From Phallusia mammillata (taxonomy: Eukaryota > Chordata > Ascidiacea > Phlebobranchia > Ascidiidae), in assembly GCA_003260075.1 (NCBI GenBank), contig QLIY01000260.1, positions 1 through 64,000 on the forward strand: a stretch of 64,000 bases of DNA, in the 5' to 3' direction. Below the pieces are notes generated by a model. That model ran no database searches and was not told where the DNA came from. It saw nothing but the letters and a program-made list of their open reading frames with translations. A program made the translations under genes and the position numbers. Shown here piece after piece: positions 50,071 to 61,740 of this stretch. Within the stretch, counting starts at the first letter, position 1; each line of letters begins with the position of its first letter.

Positions 50071-50107
50071 CCTCACTATATGACAATAGAAACTGTCGAA
50101 ACGTTAT
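50071..50107 (+). repeat. hammerhead-core-like motif
   Basis: Reads ctatatgacaatagaaactgtcgaaacgtt in order: a degenerate CUGAUGA box, a possible stem II (gaca/tgtc) and GAAAC. It sits directly after the C-rich run in intron 4 of SLC22-like copy a. It is a weak member of the same family as 18315-18343 and 44611-44650. Confidence 0.3.
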
Positions 50108-52549
50108 GAAGTTTTACACCCAAAAACTGGCTTGTATCTTTTTGCACAGAATATTTGTAACTGTGCATTGTGTAGCCTACATAAATTTAACCCTTTTAAC
50201 AAAGTTTCGGAACTGGTAGTTGCCCGGCATCGAGCCACCTTTGCACAGTTCACCGAGGTCTTCTTTGCCATCGGTTTCATGCTTTTATCACTCCTGGTGT
50301 ACTGCACTAGAGAGTGGAGAAGCTTACAACTTGCCCTCTCCATACCTTGGGTGGTAACCGTTATCTTATGGTGGTAAGCAAAATGCTTTCTAGACAAATA
50401 AATTTTAGAGCTTTGCCTTTAGCCATGTCAAGTTTTGTTGTGGCTTGTTTTGAAATCAAAATACGATAAAAGCACTAACAAAATTACCAAGCATAACGAA
50501 AATTTGCTGAACGGTATTAAGTGAAGGGCACAGCGATGATATAAAAACAGGATTTACTTTGTAAAATGGCAATGCGCTTGATTGGAAGACATGTCCGTTT
50601 GTAATTGTAAGTTATTTTCTAGAAATTTGCGTGTAGCTTTAAAAACACACATAAAACGCCTATTCTAATAACTAGGTTGCAAAATTTTCAGTAACAGCGT
50701 TTAAAACATTAATGTTTTGAGGTTGCTGCCCGAGTCGCCTCGCTGGCTAAATGCAAACAACATGAACGTGGAAGCAGAAAAAGTCATCAATGGGATGCGA
50801 AATGTCAACGCGATGTCGTCACAGTGCAGAAACAGCACAGAAGTCACAATACCCCTCGACGACGAAGGTATGAACTGACATCAAGGGCTACTAACACATT
50901 TTAATATCGGATGGTTAAAAAACAACTTTTCATTTTCTGTGGCATGTTATAACACAAACACTACTTGTTCAACAATAATGTTCAAACATGTCAATAAGGT
51001 AAGTAAAAACAAATTTTAGTAAAATTTGTGTTGGAATTTACTGCTAAACGTTACGACATGATTCATAATTTACAGGTATAGAGCAACAATCCACATCAAG
51101 ACGGTTAACAGAGGAAGCCACTAAAAACGAAGCCGGGGCCGAAGAAGAAACGGAAAACACTGAGGCTCCTGGTCCGATGGATATGATAACAAACAAAAAC
51201 ATTCGTCTAGTATCGCTCGTGTTTTTCTACCAGTGGTAAGGACCAGAAAAAGTATTTTTACTACAAATCTTTCTTGAAAACCCACTTTATGTGACTTTCG
51301 AAATGTCAAACTTACACATTCACTAAACCAGTCACAACTATAGTACAAATCATAGTGTAGTATGCAAAAGAATATATCGAAACTGGTATTTACGACTTGT
51401 CTTTTTTATTAAGGTTCGTCATCTCTTGTATCTATTACGGCCTTACATTAAACGCTGCGGAACTGGGGGGCGACCCCTTGATCAATCTTTTCCTGAACGC
51501 TTTAGGCGAGTCCATATCGGTACTGCTGGTGATCCCGTTAGTCAACAGAGCAGGCAGAAGGTTGTGTGGAGTTACAAGCGAAATTGTGGCAGGAATATTT
51601 TGCTTTCTGGTTTCAAAAAAAAAAAGATTCTCCCAGGTAAAACCACAAAAAATCAAACAAAAAGTTCAAAAAAATATCTACATTAAAAGCGAATCTGAAT
51701 ACCATATCACGCATATTTGTTGCAGACATCACTTGGCTGCTCTCCGATTGGAAAGTTCGCTATAGCGATGGCGTTCAGTGTGACCTTCATTCATGTCGGG
51801 GAGATGTACCCAACACCAATAAGGCACGAGTTATACGAGTGTCAGGATAAGTATCTGCCTTTGAAGAATGTTTTATAGATTAACCCTAGGTTTAACAACT
51901 TAAGTTATTGGTTTTACCGAAGCTTTTGTCACGATTATACAGCCTCAGTTTCACCTGGAAATTTAACAATGTTTGATTAACAGGAGTGTGGCTACGGGAA
52001 CATGCAGTGCCTTTGCCCGTGCCCCCCCCCCCACCTCTCATCGCTATGGTCGGCCTCGTTGTACCCAACCTTTCTTATGCGATTTTCGCAATATTGGCTA
52101 TAACTTCAGGTCGGTGGGTCTCTTGCTGAGAGAGAATTTGTATTCAACAGCCAACGGATAAAAGTTTCCCCTATCCTAAAGCAAATAAAACGTTTCCTTT
52201 TTCTTTTGTAATTGGCTCTTAAAATGAGCTATGTAGCCTAATATCAAAACTGAACAACTGTGTTCAAAGGTCGGCAACATCTGACAAAGCACTTTGGTCA
52301 TCTGGTTCAAACCGGTTTTGACCTGTTCTCGTTTAACCTTCTTAACTTTTTAATGCCTCTCAAGGTCTTCTCCTCTTGCTTGTTCCCGAAACGAACAAAC
52401 AACCGATGAAAGAAACAATTGAAGAAGGAGAAGGTTTTATTACAAACAACCCCGGGCCATTGTTGATCTTTTTAAGAAGCTGTGGCAAAAAGAAAGCACC
52501 AAGAAATGCCCTGCTTTTAAACATTTATTCTATTACGACACACGAGTAA

Positions 52550-54950
52550 CAGCCACAAAAACGTCATTTGAACAGCAACAATTATCGCCAACAAGAAATT
52601 GCGATGACTGGAAATAAAATGCAAAATTTTTGATCTTGCTGCCTGGATTGGAGACTTTCTGCGGTAGAGCTATTAACAGTATACCTCACGGTAGACCCAC
52701 ATTTAGCTTTTTTCGATGTGGACGTAAAGAGCTGAATTATATTTATTTAGCGACTAAAGAGGGGTTGGGTTGGGAAGTAAGTTTTAGTACCAAGTTACTA
52801 AGTTTTTTCGTTAGTTTTATTGAATTTTAAATGCTAATACCTTACCCCGACCCTAATAGCCCTGACCGTAAGCATTATTAAAGATATAACGTTTTAAACG
52901 GGAAAAGTGCTCTTTGCTCAACCTATCAAAAATTAGCTAAATGTGGGTCTACCATGAGGTATGGTGTTAGTATATGACATACATCGCTACAAAAGACTTT
53001 TTTGACAATTGTGCAACCTCAAAATTACAAAAGCCTTGCATAGTGGTAATGAAGAAAGCGACACGAAGGAAATATTGGTTTACCGATAAACCTAATGCCC
53101 TGAAGTATGTAATGTTCTGTGATAAAAATACAATGCAGCAAGTATCCAAGTATTACAACACTATATGTACGTTCTAGAGCTGAGCGGTATTTCGTTGACA
53201 TAAATGTTCCACTGTCAAAACATTAACCTATTTTAGTAAAAAGTTGCCAAAACGTACACCTTAATATGTATTGGAATGAAATTGACAAAAAACACGAAAT
53301 ATACGGCCGCGCATAATGTAAATATATATGTCTGATTTGACAAGCAAGAAAAGCGAGAGGCAAGTGTTTTGACATAGTCTTAATGTACTTGCAGATCGAT
53401 AACGATTGCTGTGTAGTTGTGTTTTGCAAAACATTGTTTAAGCTGATTTAATAAAGCTTGCCTTGCTGCAAGCAAAGAGTGACAGTTTCCGTCAACTCAG
53501 TTAAACTTGCAAGTGCAGCAGAAATTCGATCACATGAGATCAGCAGTTTTAAAGGATTAGGAATTAGGAACGACTGTGTAGAGGCAGGAATAAATAGCGG
53601 GATGGTTTCGTTTATACCACAGTTGTTGAGAATTCAAGGCAAAATGTTGTAGAGATCATATTTTTTGTGTTTCATACGTTATTTTGACATGAATGATCTC
53701 GTGGAGGATTAACTTGTTTTACAAAAAAGTTGCCAAGATTTACACGTTCGCATGCACTCAAATGATTTTGACAAAAACAGCACGGATTATACGGCCACGC
53801 ATAATGTAAATATGTATTTCTAATTAAACAGACAAGAAAAGCGAAAGGCAAGTGTTTTTTAAAGTCGTAGTCACGAGTGAACAACTTTTCCTCTATGACG
53901 GCCGCATCACAGGTCTTTAATTTACCAACGACCGACAAGTGTCTTCATATTTTTCGTTTGTGTATTACTGGTTTGAAGAAGTAAGACATATCTTATAACC
54001 AGATTGACTTTTTACATTATCTATTGATTCAGCTGAACGAACTGGCAATCAGTCTTAATTTTTTATGATACCTGTTTATTTAACAGTTTGCATATAATAG
54101 ATGTACAAAGTCTGTCGCGTATGGCTACTTGGTCGGTAATATATGTTTCCAGCCAAATAAAATACATTCAGACTACTAAGTTTTATTTAATTCACGGTCG
54201 CCAATACATATGTTTTAATACACGTGTTCACGGCCGCATAGATTTGTCTTAAGGTTGCTGGGTAATATGTTCTGGACACCATGTACTGGTTAAAAGTTGT
54301 AACATTTCGTTTCTTTTAAAAAAGACAGTTTAAGCTCCAGAAGGAAATGGGATAAGATGGCATTCGAGTCAGTTTGATTCTACTTCGTGTTAAAAAGTCT
54401 AGTTCGTCTGTGAACGTATTTGCTACAACGTATTAATAAACCGCCGAGTCAGGACTTTTTACAAGAGTGATCACAGCTCATGCCCACGTAATGTTGTTAG
54501 CAAACACCGTTAAAGCGCTCAAAAGAAACAAACAGGAAAATCAGGATTTAGAGCGAGCAACACCTTGGACCATGTAAAGTGACTACACGAGCAACTGCCA
54601 CTCTTTACAAGCCCGCTATGGTGTGAGGATACATCGTCTCAAAAACTTTTTTAGTTTTTGGGTGCGCCACTTTTGAAGTTCTTTAACTATTTCAAAATTG
54701 TGGTACGGTGATCATGTTGTAAATTACTGGCCAGCTCCATCTGCTTACCTGTTGCTTTGAGACTGCAAGCTTAGTTGGTTGTATATACTAAACACTATAG
54801 AGTGTGGTCCTTTAGAAAGCACAAAGATAAACCGAATACTTACAGTATTGTTTAAGAAAACATGCATTTATTGTGCAAAATTAACATGAACATTTGATCT
54901 ATAGACTAACAGACACAGTGGGTGCTAAGTTAGTAATAAAACAAAAAACA
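52550..54950. other. spacer between the SLC22-like copies
   Basis: No gene was recognised. It repeats the spacer at 45816-47736, so the duplication unit is spacer plus gene, about 7 kb. One internal segment (tgacataaatg through ttacacg-like words) occurs near 53194 and, more diverged, near 53685. AATAAA at 52613-52618 could serve copy a. Confidence 0.65.
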
Positions 54951-57900
54951 ATGAGTGCTATGAGGGGCAAGGATCGTAGCAGTATAGAGGTGGCGTTGGA
55001 AGAGGCCGGTGATTGCGGTTTGTTTCACGTTTGGTTGGTGATCATGACTGCACTGCCCTTCATAATGGTGGGAGCCAACATGGGAGCAGCAATATTCGAA
55101 ACGATGATGCCAAAGTTTTACTGCGACGTGGATTACACGCCATGGCTTGAAGAGGTACGAAATATTCGAATTGCAATTTAACAAAATTTCTTCTTGACGA
55201 TACCATGAAATCGAATTGTAATGAAACTCAAACCTGCCTTTAGCGGAAACCTACGAGTTTGCAGGACGTATTAGTTATGAATTATACGTTTTTTTTACAG
55301 ACATGCAACATGTCACAACCAATCAGCAGCCGTTTGCCAGCAGGCCTACTTACATCCAAGCAAAAAACAGAATGTTACAAGTGAGCAACCGTATAATAAA
55401 TTGATTTTTCACCTTTAATCTTTGGTAAAGTTTTTTCGAGTAACTTCAAAAATGACAAATCAATGCCTTTTGTCTGAATTTGTTTTTTTTACGTAGAATA
55501 AAAGATATCCTTGAAATTTAAAAATTGTGCTGGCAGTTGCATAACGATAGAAAATATAGTTTTACATCACATGTAGCTAATTTTCGACACCAGGTCACAA
55601 GTTTATTTGCATTTCTACGCAATTCGTATAGGTACAACTTTAATCCAAACACAACTACTGGTTGCATGTACTGGAATACGACTTCAGCCAACTTCAACGT
55701 TACCAACCAACACTCCAACCCGGATGTACAAGCTTGCGACAGCTGGNGATGTACAAGCCTGCGACAGCTGGATTTACGACAGATCAATCATGCGCAAAAC
55801 CATAGTAACCGAGTTTTCATTGGCTTGCGGAAATTCGATGGCAGGTTACATTTCTCAGACAACCTTTATGTTTGGTGTTTTGGTGGGAGCCATTACTCTT
55901 GGCTGGATAGCAGACAGGTATAAAAACCTTACTTATAAGCTAAGCACGACAATTGTGGACTTCAGCACAGGTGATGTCAACCCAGTGGTTCTCAAACTGT
56001 GGGTCGCGTACCACCAGTGGTCCCCCCCCCCTAGTGGTACGGCGGAGCTTATCAAGTCGTACGCGAGTAGGTTTCTGTGATGCCCAATTTGAGTCCGATC
56101 TAAAATTGCAACTCAACTGACCCAACTGATCTGTTCTGGTTTGAGTGAAACTCGTGTTTTAGAGATTCATTTGAAATAGCTACATATGCTTACCAGGTCG
56201 GAAAAATAGGTCTATTTCAGTGGTTTCCAACCTGGCCCCCCCCCCTTCGCGGCTCCCAAGGGGTCCGTGAGATGGATCAAGGGATCCATGGAGGCAAATA
56301 TGTTTAGTAAAGACCTGCGGTAAATTAGGCCGCAGACCTACCCACCCCCCCCCCCGAGCTTATCAAGCGGTACGCGAGTAGCTTTCGGTGATACCTAATT
56401 TGATTCCGATCTAAAATTGCAACTCAACTGACCAAACTGATCGGTTCTGGTTTGGGCGAAACTCGTGTTTTAGAGATCCATTTGAAATTGCTAAATATGC
56501 TAACCAGGTCGGAAAAATAGGTCTATTTCAGTGGTTCCCAACCTGGGGTTCGCGGCTCCCAAGGGGTCCGTGAGATGGATCAGGGGATCCATGGAGGCAA
56601 ATATGTTTAGTATCAAAGACCTGCGGTAAATTAGGCCGCAGACCTACCCAATTTGTAAAAGGGGTCTGAGAATACAAAATGGTTGGTAACAACTGGTTTA
56701 GGTGGTACGCAGCGATATAAAAAGTTGTCAGGTGGTACACTAAGCATAAGAACCACTGTTTTAACCAGTCAAACATGCAAATCTGACTTTAGGTGCTTTG
56801 ACGCCAAACTAAATAGGGCCCTGCACCCTGAAGTACAAGCCCGATCCCGAATTCGGCTCTAAAGTTACGTACACGCGAAAAGACAATAGGACACCCCCCC
56901 CCCTGTTTTAACCAGTCAAACATGCAAATCTGACTTTAGGTGCTTTGACGCAAAACTAAATAGGGGATTGCACCCAGAAGTAAAAGCCCGAACCCGAGTT
57001 TGGCCCTAAAGTTACGAAAAGAAAATACGACTCACATGTGGCCGAGTATAAAGTCAGGCCTGAATTAACGAACATAAAAAAGTGACTATGACTATAAAAA
57101 CGATAAAATTTTGCTTGATATTTGCAATAAGTTACAAATATTTGTATGCTTTTGTACAGGGATGGAAGGCTTAAAGTATTCACTAACTTAGTAACAAATT
57201 TTGTCTACTTAATATTTGTAATAAGTTATAAATATTTGCATGTTTTTGGACAGATATGGAAGGCGGAATACATTTCTGTTTTGCGGAGTTGGAACCTTAA
57301 TTACTGGAGTGGCAACCGCTTTTAGTCCTACATACATATGGTACTTGGTTCTACGATGTATCAACGGATATTTCGTCTATGGCAACTTTCCTGTTCTCTT
57401 TATTCTAGGTACGCTTTGCCGAAGCTTTTTTTTAAACATACAAACACGACAAAAACAAAATCTCAAGCAGATAATACAATTACTTAACCACAAATTGAAC
57501 CCTTTTTCACAAAGTTTCGGAACTGGTAGTTGCCCAGCATCGTGCCACCTTTGCACAGTTCACGGAGCTCTTTTTTGCCGTTGGTCTGATGCTTTTATCA
57601 CTTCTGGCATACTGCACTAGGGAATGGAGAAGCCTACAACTTGCCCTCTCCATACCCTGCGTGATGACCGTTATCTTATGGTGGTAAGCAAATTGTATTG
57701 TGGATACATTGATGGCTTTACATACTGCTGCGATGCAATAGGAGCAGTGGTGGGATTAAAATTGTTGTCAGTCGGTGCTATCACAAAAGTCAGATTTTTC
57801 AGCCGGTTCTGTTACAAAATCCATTGACAGTAACGAGTAATGCTAACCGATTTCCCCCCCCCCCTAGGTACGCTTTGTCGAAGCTTTTTTAAACGCAAAA

Positions 57901-60900
57901 CGCCAAAAACAAAATATCAAGAAGATAATACATTACTTAAATATAAATTCAACCCTTTTCACTAAGTTTCGGAATTGGTAGTTGCCCGGCATCGAGCCAC
58001 CTTTGCACAGTTCATGGAGGTCTTCTTTGCCGTCGGATTAATGCTTTTATCACTCCTGGCATACTGCACTAGGGAGTGGAGAAGCCTACATCTTGCCCTC
58101 TCCATACCATGCGTCATAACCGTTATCTTATGGTGGTAAGCAAATTGTATTGTGGATAAATTGATAGCTTTACATGCTGCTGCGATGCAATAGGAGCAGT
58201 GGTGGGATTCAAATTGTTGTCAGTCGGTTCTATCACAAAAGTCAGATTTTTCAGCCGCTTCTGTTCCAAATCCATTGACAGCAAAAAGTAATGCGAACCG
58301 ACCCCCCCCCCGAGACGGTTCTATAGAACCGGTGCGAACCAGCTGAATCCCACCACTGAATAGGAGGTGTAAAATGAGCTATGCTAAGTTTGGTATCCCA
58401 ATTGTCAGGAAAGCACAGCGCCATGAAAGCAGTAAATAAAAACCCCAGCAGAACAAATCTGCGTAAGGGTTTCAAACGATTATAGGTGAAGGACACAACG
58501 ACCCCCCCCCCCAGGTGTTTCGTCCACCAGGTTGCATATTTAACAAATTTGTCGTTCAATTGGTGTTATGTTAAACAAAATACTAGTTGTTGTTTGGACA
58601 CAACGATGTTATTAAAACGTTTTTAGGAGAAGTTTAGCGCAATGCGCATCGTTAGAAGGCATATCTGTTTTATAATCGAATTTTATAAGTTTTCTTCAAC
58701 AAATTTACGATTTTCTCGAAAATTGAAGGTATCTTTAACAATATGCTTAAAACGCAATTTCCAGGCAAAATGAACCCCCCCCCCAATCGAATTTTATAAG
58801 TTTTCTTCAACAAATTTACGATTTTCTCGAAATTTGGAGGTATCTTTAACAATATGCTTAAAACGCAATTCCAGGCAAAATGGGTTGCAAAGTTTTCAGT
58901 TGCAGCGTTTAAAAAGACTAATGATTTTTGAGGTTGCTGCCCGAGTCGCCGCGCTGGCTAAATGCAAACAACATGTACGTGGAGGCCGAAAATGTCATCA
59001 ACAGAATGCGAAACGTAAATGCGATGTCGTCACAGTGCAGAAACAGCAAAGAAGTCACAATACCCCTCGATGATGAAGGTATGCACTGACTTTTATTAAA
59101 ACATTTTAATATCGGATAGTTAAAAGACAACTTTATTTTCCGCTGTGGTATTTTATAACACAAAACACTATTTGTCCAACAATAATGTTCAAACATGTCA
59201 ATATGGCAAGAAGAAAATATATATTTATTGTTGTTCACATTAAACTAAACTCCTCGAAGAGAAAATTAATTACAAATAAAGAAAATAATTGCGAAGACTT
59301 AGGATCACCATTTCAGGATTGCAGTAAATGCCAGACTAAACTTCCCACGTGTTTTTGTATTTTATAAAACAAATGCATTTCGCTTTGTAAGCGACGTCAA
59401 AAAATATAGTAACAAATTGAATGTTCTACCCGTACACTTACTGGTAGTGTTATCATTGAAACGGATAGATAGACAAACGATTTGTATTGGGATTTATTGC
59501 TAAACGTTACAACATGAATCATAATTTACAGGTTTAGAGCAAGAAACCACATCAAAACGGTTAACAGAGGAAGCCACTGAAAATGAAGCCGGGGCCGAAG
59601 AAGAAAAGGAAAACAATGAGGCTCCTGGTCCAATGGATATGATAAGAAACAAAAACATTCGTCTAGTATCGCTCGTGTTTTTCTACCAATGGTAAGAACC
59701 AGATAATTTTTGAAGTATTTTAACACAGAGCTTATCTTGCTAGAAAGACCACTTTATGCAACCTTGCATACTTTTGCATGGACCGCATTGTCAAACTTTA
59801 CCATTCAGTAAATCAGCCACAAGTAATAGTTCAAATTAAAGTGTAGTATTCGGGCAGCGGGATAGGTACTTAATTAGCTGCTTATCAATGGGACTTACAG
59901 ACACTTCCCTCCGCTAGGCACTGAAGAAAATGGGTCAGCATCAGTCGGAGGCTAGATATAGCCAAAACAGTCACACAAAATATCTACTCCATTTGAAAAT
60001 ATGCGACCATTGGCAACAGCAAAAAGGTTTATCTAATTAAATCTTGGTTTGGCCTGTTGCTACCTATGCTTGGGAATCGTGGCTCTTGAAAACAACCGAT
60101 CGCGCTAAGCTTGAAAGTTTTGAAATGTAATGTTATCGTCGCTTGCTAAGAATTTCATGGAAAGAACCTAGGACCAACAATTCCATCGGAATGTTCAACA
60201 TCAATTCATTGGATTTGCATTGAAAACACTGTCTAAAACATTATGGAAACATATATCGACACACCAAAACTTTGGAATATTTGTGCTTACATGGACGACC
60301 CCACGGCGAGAGATCACGGGGAAGGCAACGACTGCAATATATAGAGCGAATTAAACATGCAATGAATGCCACATCACTTGTGGAGCCAATTCGATGCTGC
60401 TCGAACCGACAGAGCTGGAAAGAAATATTTGACAACGTCTAACCGCTAAACTGATGACACGCTTATAAAATATATAGTGTAGTATATGTAAAAGAATGCC
60501 TCTAATGTACACTAAAGTATTTACGCCTTGTCCTTTTTATTAAGGTTCGTCATCTCGTGTGTCTATTACGGCCTCACTCTAAATGCTGCGGAACTGGGTG
60601 GTGACCCCTTTATCAATCTTTTCCTGAACGCTTTGGGCGAGTCCATATCGGTACTGCTGGTGATCCCGTTAGTCAACAGAGCAGGCAGAAGGTTGTGTGG
60701 AGTTACAAGCGAAATTGTGGCAGGAATATTTTGCTTCTTGGTTTCAAAGATTCCCCCAGGTTAGAAAAAACCCACAGAAAATCAAACGAACACGTCAAAT
60801 AATGTTTACATTTAAAATAAACTTTAAAATCATGCACCTTTGCGATCACAAAAAATTTTAAGGCATAATTTTTGCAGACATTACTTGGCTGCTGATTGGC

Positions 60901-61685
60901 TGCTCTCTGATTGGAAAGTTCGCTATAGCGATGGCATTTAGTGTGACGTACATACACGTCGGGGAGATGTACCCAACGCCAATAAGGTTCGAGTTATACG
61001 AGTGTTAGTATAAGTATCTAACCCTCCAAGATTGTGTTGTAGGTTGGCCATACACCTCACCGAACCCATTTTACAACCTTAGTTTCACGGTTTTACAGTC
61101 TTATAATTTTAAGTCGGATGTTTAACAATGTTTGATTAACAGGAGCGTGGCTACAGGAACTTGTAGTGCCTTTGCACGTGTCGGTGGCATCGCTTCACCT
61201 CTCATCGCTATGGTCGGCCTCGTTGTACCCAACCTTTCTTATGCTATCTTTGCAATATTGGCTATAACTTCAGGTGGGTGGGTTCTTTGCTTTGAGAGAA
61301 TTTGTGTTCAACAGCCAACAGATAGAAATTTGCTTTTTCTTAACAAAGGCTAAAATGTTTCTAATTGTAACCCAGCTCTTAAAGTAAGATCTAGTCTATT
61401 GTCAAACTGGTAAACTTTCTTCGAAGGTCGGTAACATCTGACTAAGTACTTTGCTAATCTGGTTCAAACCGGTTTTGACAAGTTCTCGTTTGACCTTCTT
61501 GACTTTTTATTGCAGGTCTTCTCCTCTTGCTTGTTCCCGAAACGAACAAACAACCGATGAAAGAGACAGTTGAAGAAGGGGAAGCTTTTATTACAAACAA
61601 CCCCGGGCCATTGTTGATCTTCTTAAGAAGCTGTGGCAAAAAGAAAGCACCAAAAAAGGCAACCAACGACAATGCCCTGCTTTAA
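54951..61685 (+). CDS. SLC22-like organic ion transporter, copy b (11 exons)
   Basis: Exons 54951-55154, 55301-55380, 55632-55917, 57254-57408, 57515-57683, 58933-59078, 59532-59691, 60545-60759, 60878-60986, 61143-61273 and 61516-61685 join in phase to about 599 residues, usual for SLC22 carriers of organic cations, anions or carnitine. Residues seen: N-terminal [14 protein letters not shown] (helix 1), a large glycosylated outer loop ([20 protein letters not shown]), [54 protein letters not shown], a Glu-rich inner loop, [10 protein letters not shown], and [19 protein letters not shown]. Twelve membrane segments are expected. Exon 3 contains an n (55747) with a 24-base overlap repeated. Exon 5 appears twice (also 57967-58135). 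The subfamily and substrate are not determinable. Confidence 0.9.
55983..56758. mobile_element. hAT-like MITE (CAGTGGTTCTCA ends) with nested element
   Basis: The outer element starts CAGTGGTTCTCAAACTGTGG and ends TAAGAACCACTG. Its flanks tgtcaacc and ttttaacc match at six of eight positions. A different MITE lies inside at 56529-56695, with a partly overwritten allelic copy at about 56219. Three C runs (56022, 56236, 56345) break the region into allelic pieces. It lies in intron 3 of SLC22-like copy b. Confidence 0.65.
56529..56695. mobile_element. nested hAT-like MITE (CAGTGGTTCCCAACC ends)
   Basis: It starts CAGTGGTTCCCAACC and ends GGTTGGTAACAACTG, inverted termini matching at about 13 of 15 positions. 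The flanking 8-mers gtctattt and gtttaggt are only partly alike. It sits within the element at 55983-56758. Confidence 0.6.
57745..57853. mobile_element. left part of MITE, allelic to 58197-58358
   Basis: Starts CAGTGGTGGGATTAAAA after the target-site copy aataggag (57737-57744), the same target site as the full element at 58189-58196. It is cut off by the C run 57854-57864. An identical insertion site shows that the two stretches are alleles of one locus and not independent insertions. Confidence 0.8.
57967..58135 (+). other. second copy of SLC22-like copy b exon 5
   Basis: This 169-base exon has the same phase and splice sites as 57515-57683 and about 90-95 percent matching bases by eye. 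The C run 57854-57864 lies between them, and flanking intron and MITE sequences are duplicated too. Using both would double 56 codons. It is probably the other haplotype; mutually exclusive exons are the less likely alternative. Confidence 0.75.
58197..58358. mobile_element. hAT-like MITE, TSD aataggag
   Basis: It begins CAGTGGTGGGATTC and ends GAATCCCACCACTG. Direct repeats aataggag flank it (58189-58196 and 58359-58366). It is the same family as 25247-25479. About 28 internal bases present in that relative are replaced here by a 10-C run (58302-58311), so the C run substitutes for sequence. It lies in intron 5 of SLC22-like copy b. Confidence 0.88.
60030..60441 (+). mobile_element. decayed LINE reverse-transcriptase C-terminal fragment
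   Basis: The plus-strand reading gives [20 protein letters not shown], then a stop where such proteins usually have Trp, then [38 protein letters not shown] and SWKEIFDNV before a stop. This is the familiar C-terminal region of RTE/jockey-like LINE polymerases. In-frame stops and shifts show it is inactive. It lies in intron 7 of SLC22-like copy b and is absent from the same intron of copy a, so it was inserted after the duplication or lost from copy a. Confidence 0.75.
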
Positions 61686-61691
61686 AACTTC

Positions 61692-61740
61692 TTTGTTCGA
61701 TTAAAGCAAATAAACTTTTGTTCGATTAAAGCAAATAAAG
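61692..61740 (+). promoter_or_regulatory. tandemly duplicated polyadenylation signal
   Basis: A 25-base unit containing ttgttcgattaaagcaaata occurs twice in tandem, each copy ending in AATAAA (61709-61714 and 61734-61739). It begins seven bases after the SLC22-like copy b stop codon, so the 3' UTR is very short. The two signals are close enough to be redundant. Confidence 0.6.

Larger units (their letters stand above)
47737..52549 (+). pseudogene. SLC22-like organic ion transporter, copy a (damaged)
   Basis: Homologous exon by exon to copy b: 47737-about 47870 (truncated), 47984-48063, 48483-48743, 49640-49794, 50205-50373, 50722-50867, 51076-51235, 51414-51636, 51726-51823, 51984-52109 and 52365-52549. 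SLC22 hallmarks include LLPESPRWL (exon 6), the exon 8 segment [19 protein letters not shown], and [19 protein letters not shown] at the C-terminus. Damage: exon 1 lacks the last 23 codons and the splice donor present in copy b; exon 9 ends at GC where copy b has GT; exon 10 has 16 bases replaced by 11 C, breaking frame. Exons 8 and 9 carry +8 and -11 base changes that compensate. The C-run damage may be an assembly effect, but the exon 1 loss looks real. It may be a pseudogene or a poorly assembled functional paralogue. Confidence 0.75.

Noticed and set aside
57515-58135. Mutually exclusive exon 5 pair in the SLC22-like gene
   Set aside because: Flanking intron and a MITE with the same target site are also duplicated around a C run, which favours allelic contig ends over functional exon duplication.
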